DNA from: GCA-2737125 sp044336815
Lineage (GTDB): Bacteria; Actinomycetota; Actinomycetes; S36-B12
NCBI GenBank assembly: GCA_044336815.1
Contig: JBIIOU010000121.1
Coordinates: 1 to 6,197 of the forward strand
Length of the DNA: 6,197 nt
Reading direction: 5' to 3'
Shown: one piece after another, positions 6,189-6,197 of the stretch
Layout of the letters: every line of letters starts with the position of its first letter
How positions within the stretch are numbered: position 1 is the first letter of the stretch
The notes under the pieces: generated by a model
The model's database searches: none
What the model saw: only the letters and a program-made list of their open reading frames with translations
Told to the model about the DNA's origin: nothing
Made by a program: the position numbers and the translations under genes

Positions 6189-6197
6189 AGAGTAACT

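Overview
The window is a compact, one-direction stretch of an actinobacterial chromosome. All six genes lie on the minus strand, so transcription runs from high to low coordinates. In transcription order they are pafB (6188-5202), pafC (5205-4234), tatA (4231-3953), tatC (3921-2884), a diacylglycerol-kinase-family lipid kinase (2887-1991) and helY (1964 to beyond position 1). The pafB-pafC-tatA-tatC-helY order is the one known from Mycobacterium and other Actinobacteria, where the Pup ligase gene pafA normally sits just upstream of pafB. That gene order and the HelY-type helicase identify the phylum. GC content, judged by eye on a few lines, is in the low to mid 50s percent. This is low for soil actinomycetes and would suit a smaller-genome, possibly aquatic, lineage; that last step is inference.

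Region by region: 5202-6188 and 4234-5205 encode the two WYL-domain partners of the PafBC transcription activator, which controls the LexA/RecA-independent DNA-damage response in mycobacteria. 3953-4231 and 2884-3921 encode TatA and TatC, two membrane subunits of the twin-arginine translocase that exports folded proteins. 1991-2887 encodes a soluble lipid kinase of the DagK/YegS/sphingosine-kinase fold. 1-1964 encodes the N-terminal 654 residues of a Ski2-like DExH helicase, cut by the window edge.

The genes are packed as an operon. pafB/pafC overlap by 4 bases (ATGA), pafC and tatA are 2 bases apart with the tatA ribosome binding site inside the end of pafC, tatA and tatC are 31 bases apart, tatC and the lipid kinase overlap by 4 bases (GTGA), and the lipid kinase and helY are 26 bases apart. 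No internal terminator or obvious promoter is visible and there is no gene-free stretch over 300 bases.

The main oddity is in tatC. After the sixth membrane segment the protein carries a roughly 85-residue, very acidic cytoplasmic tail dominated by seven perfect VVELDP hexapeptides. They are encoded by an almost perfect 18-bp tandem repeat that decays toward the membrane domain. A second, smaller repeat (15-bp period) encodes a Gly/Arg-rich linker inside HelY. I see no mobile element, CRISPR array, RNA gene or wholly new system here.
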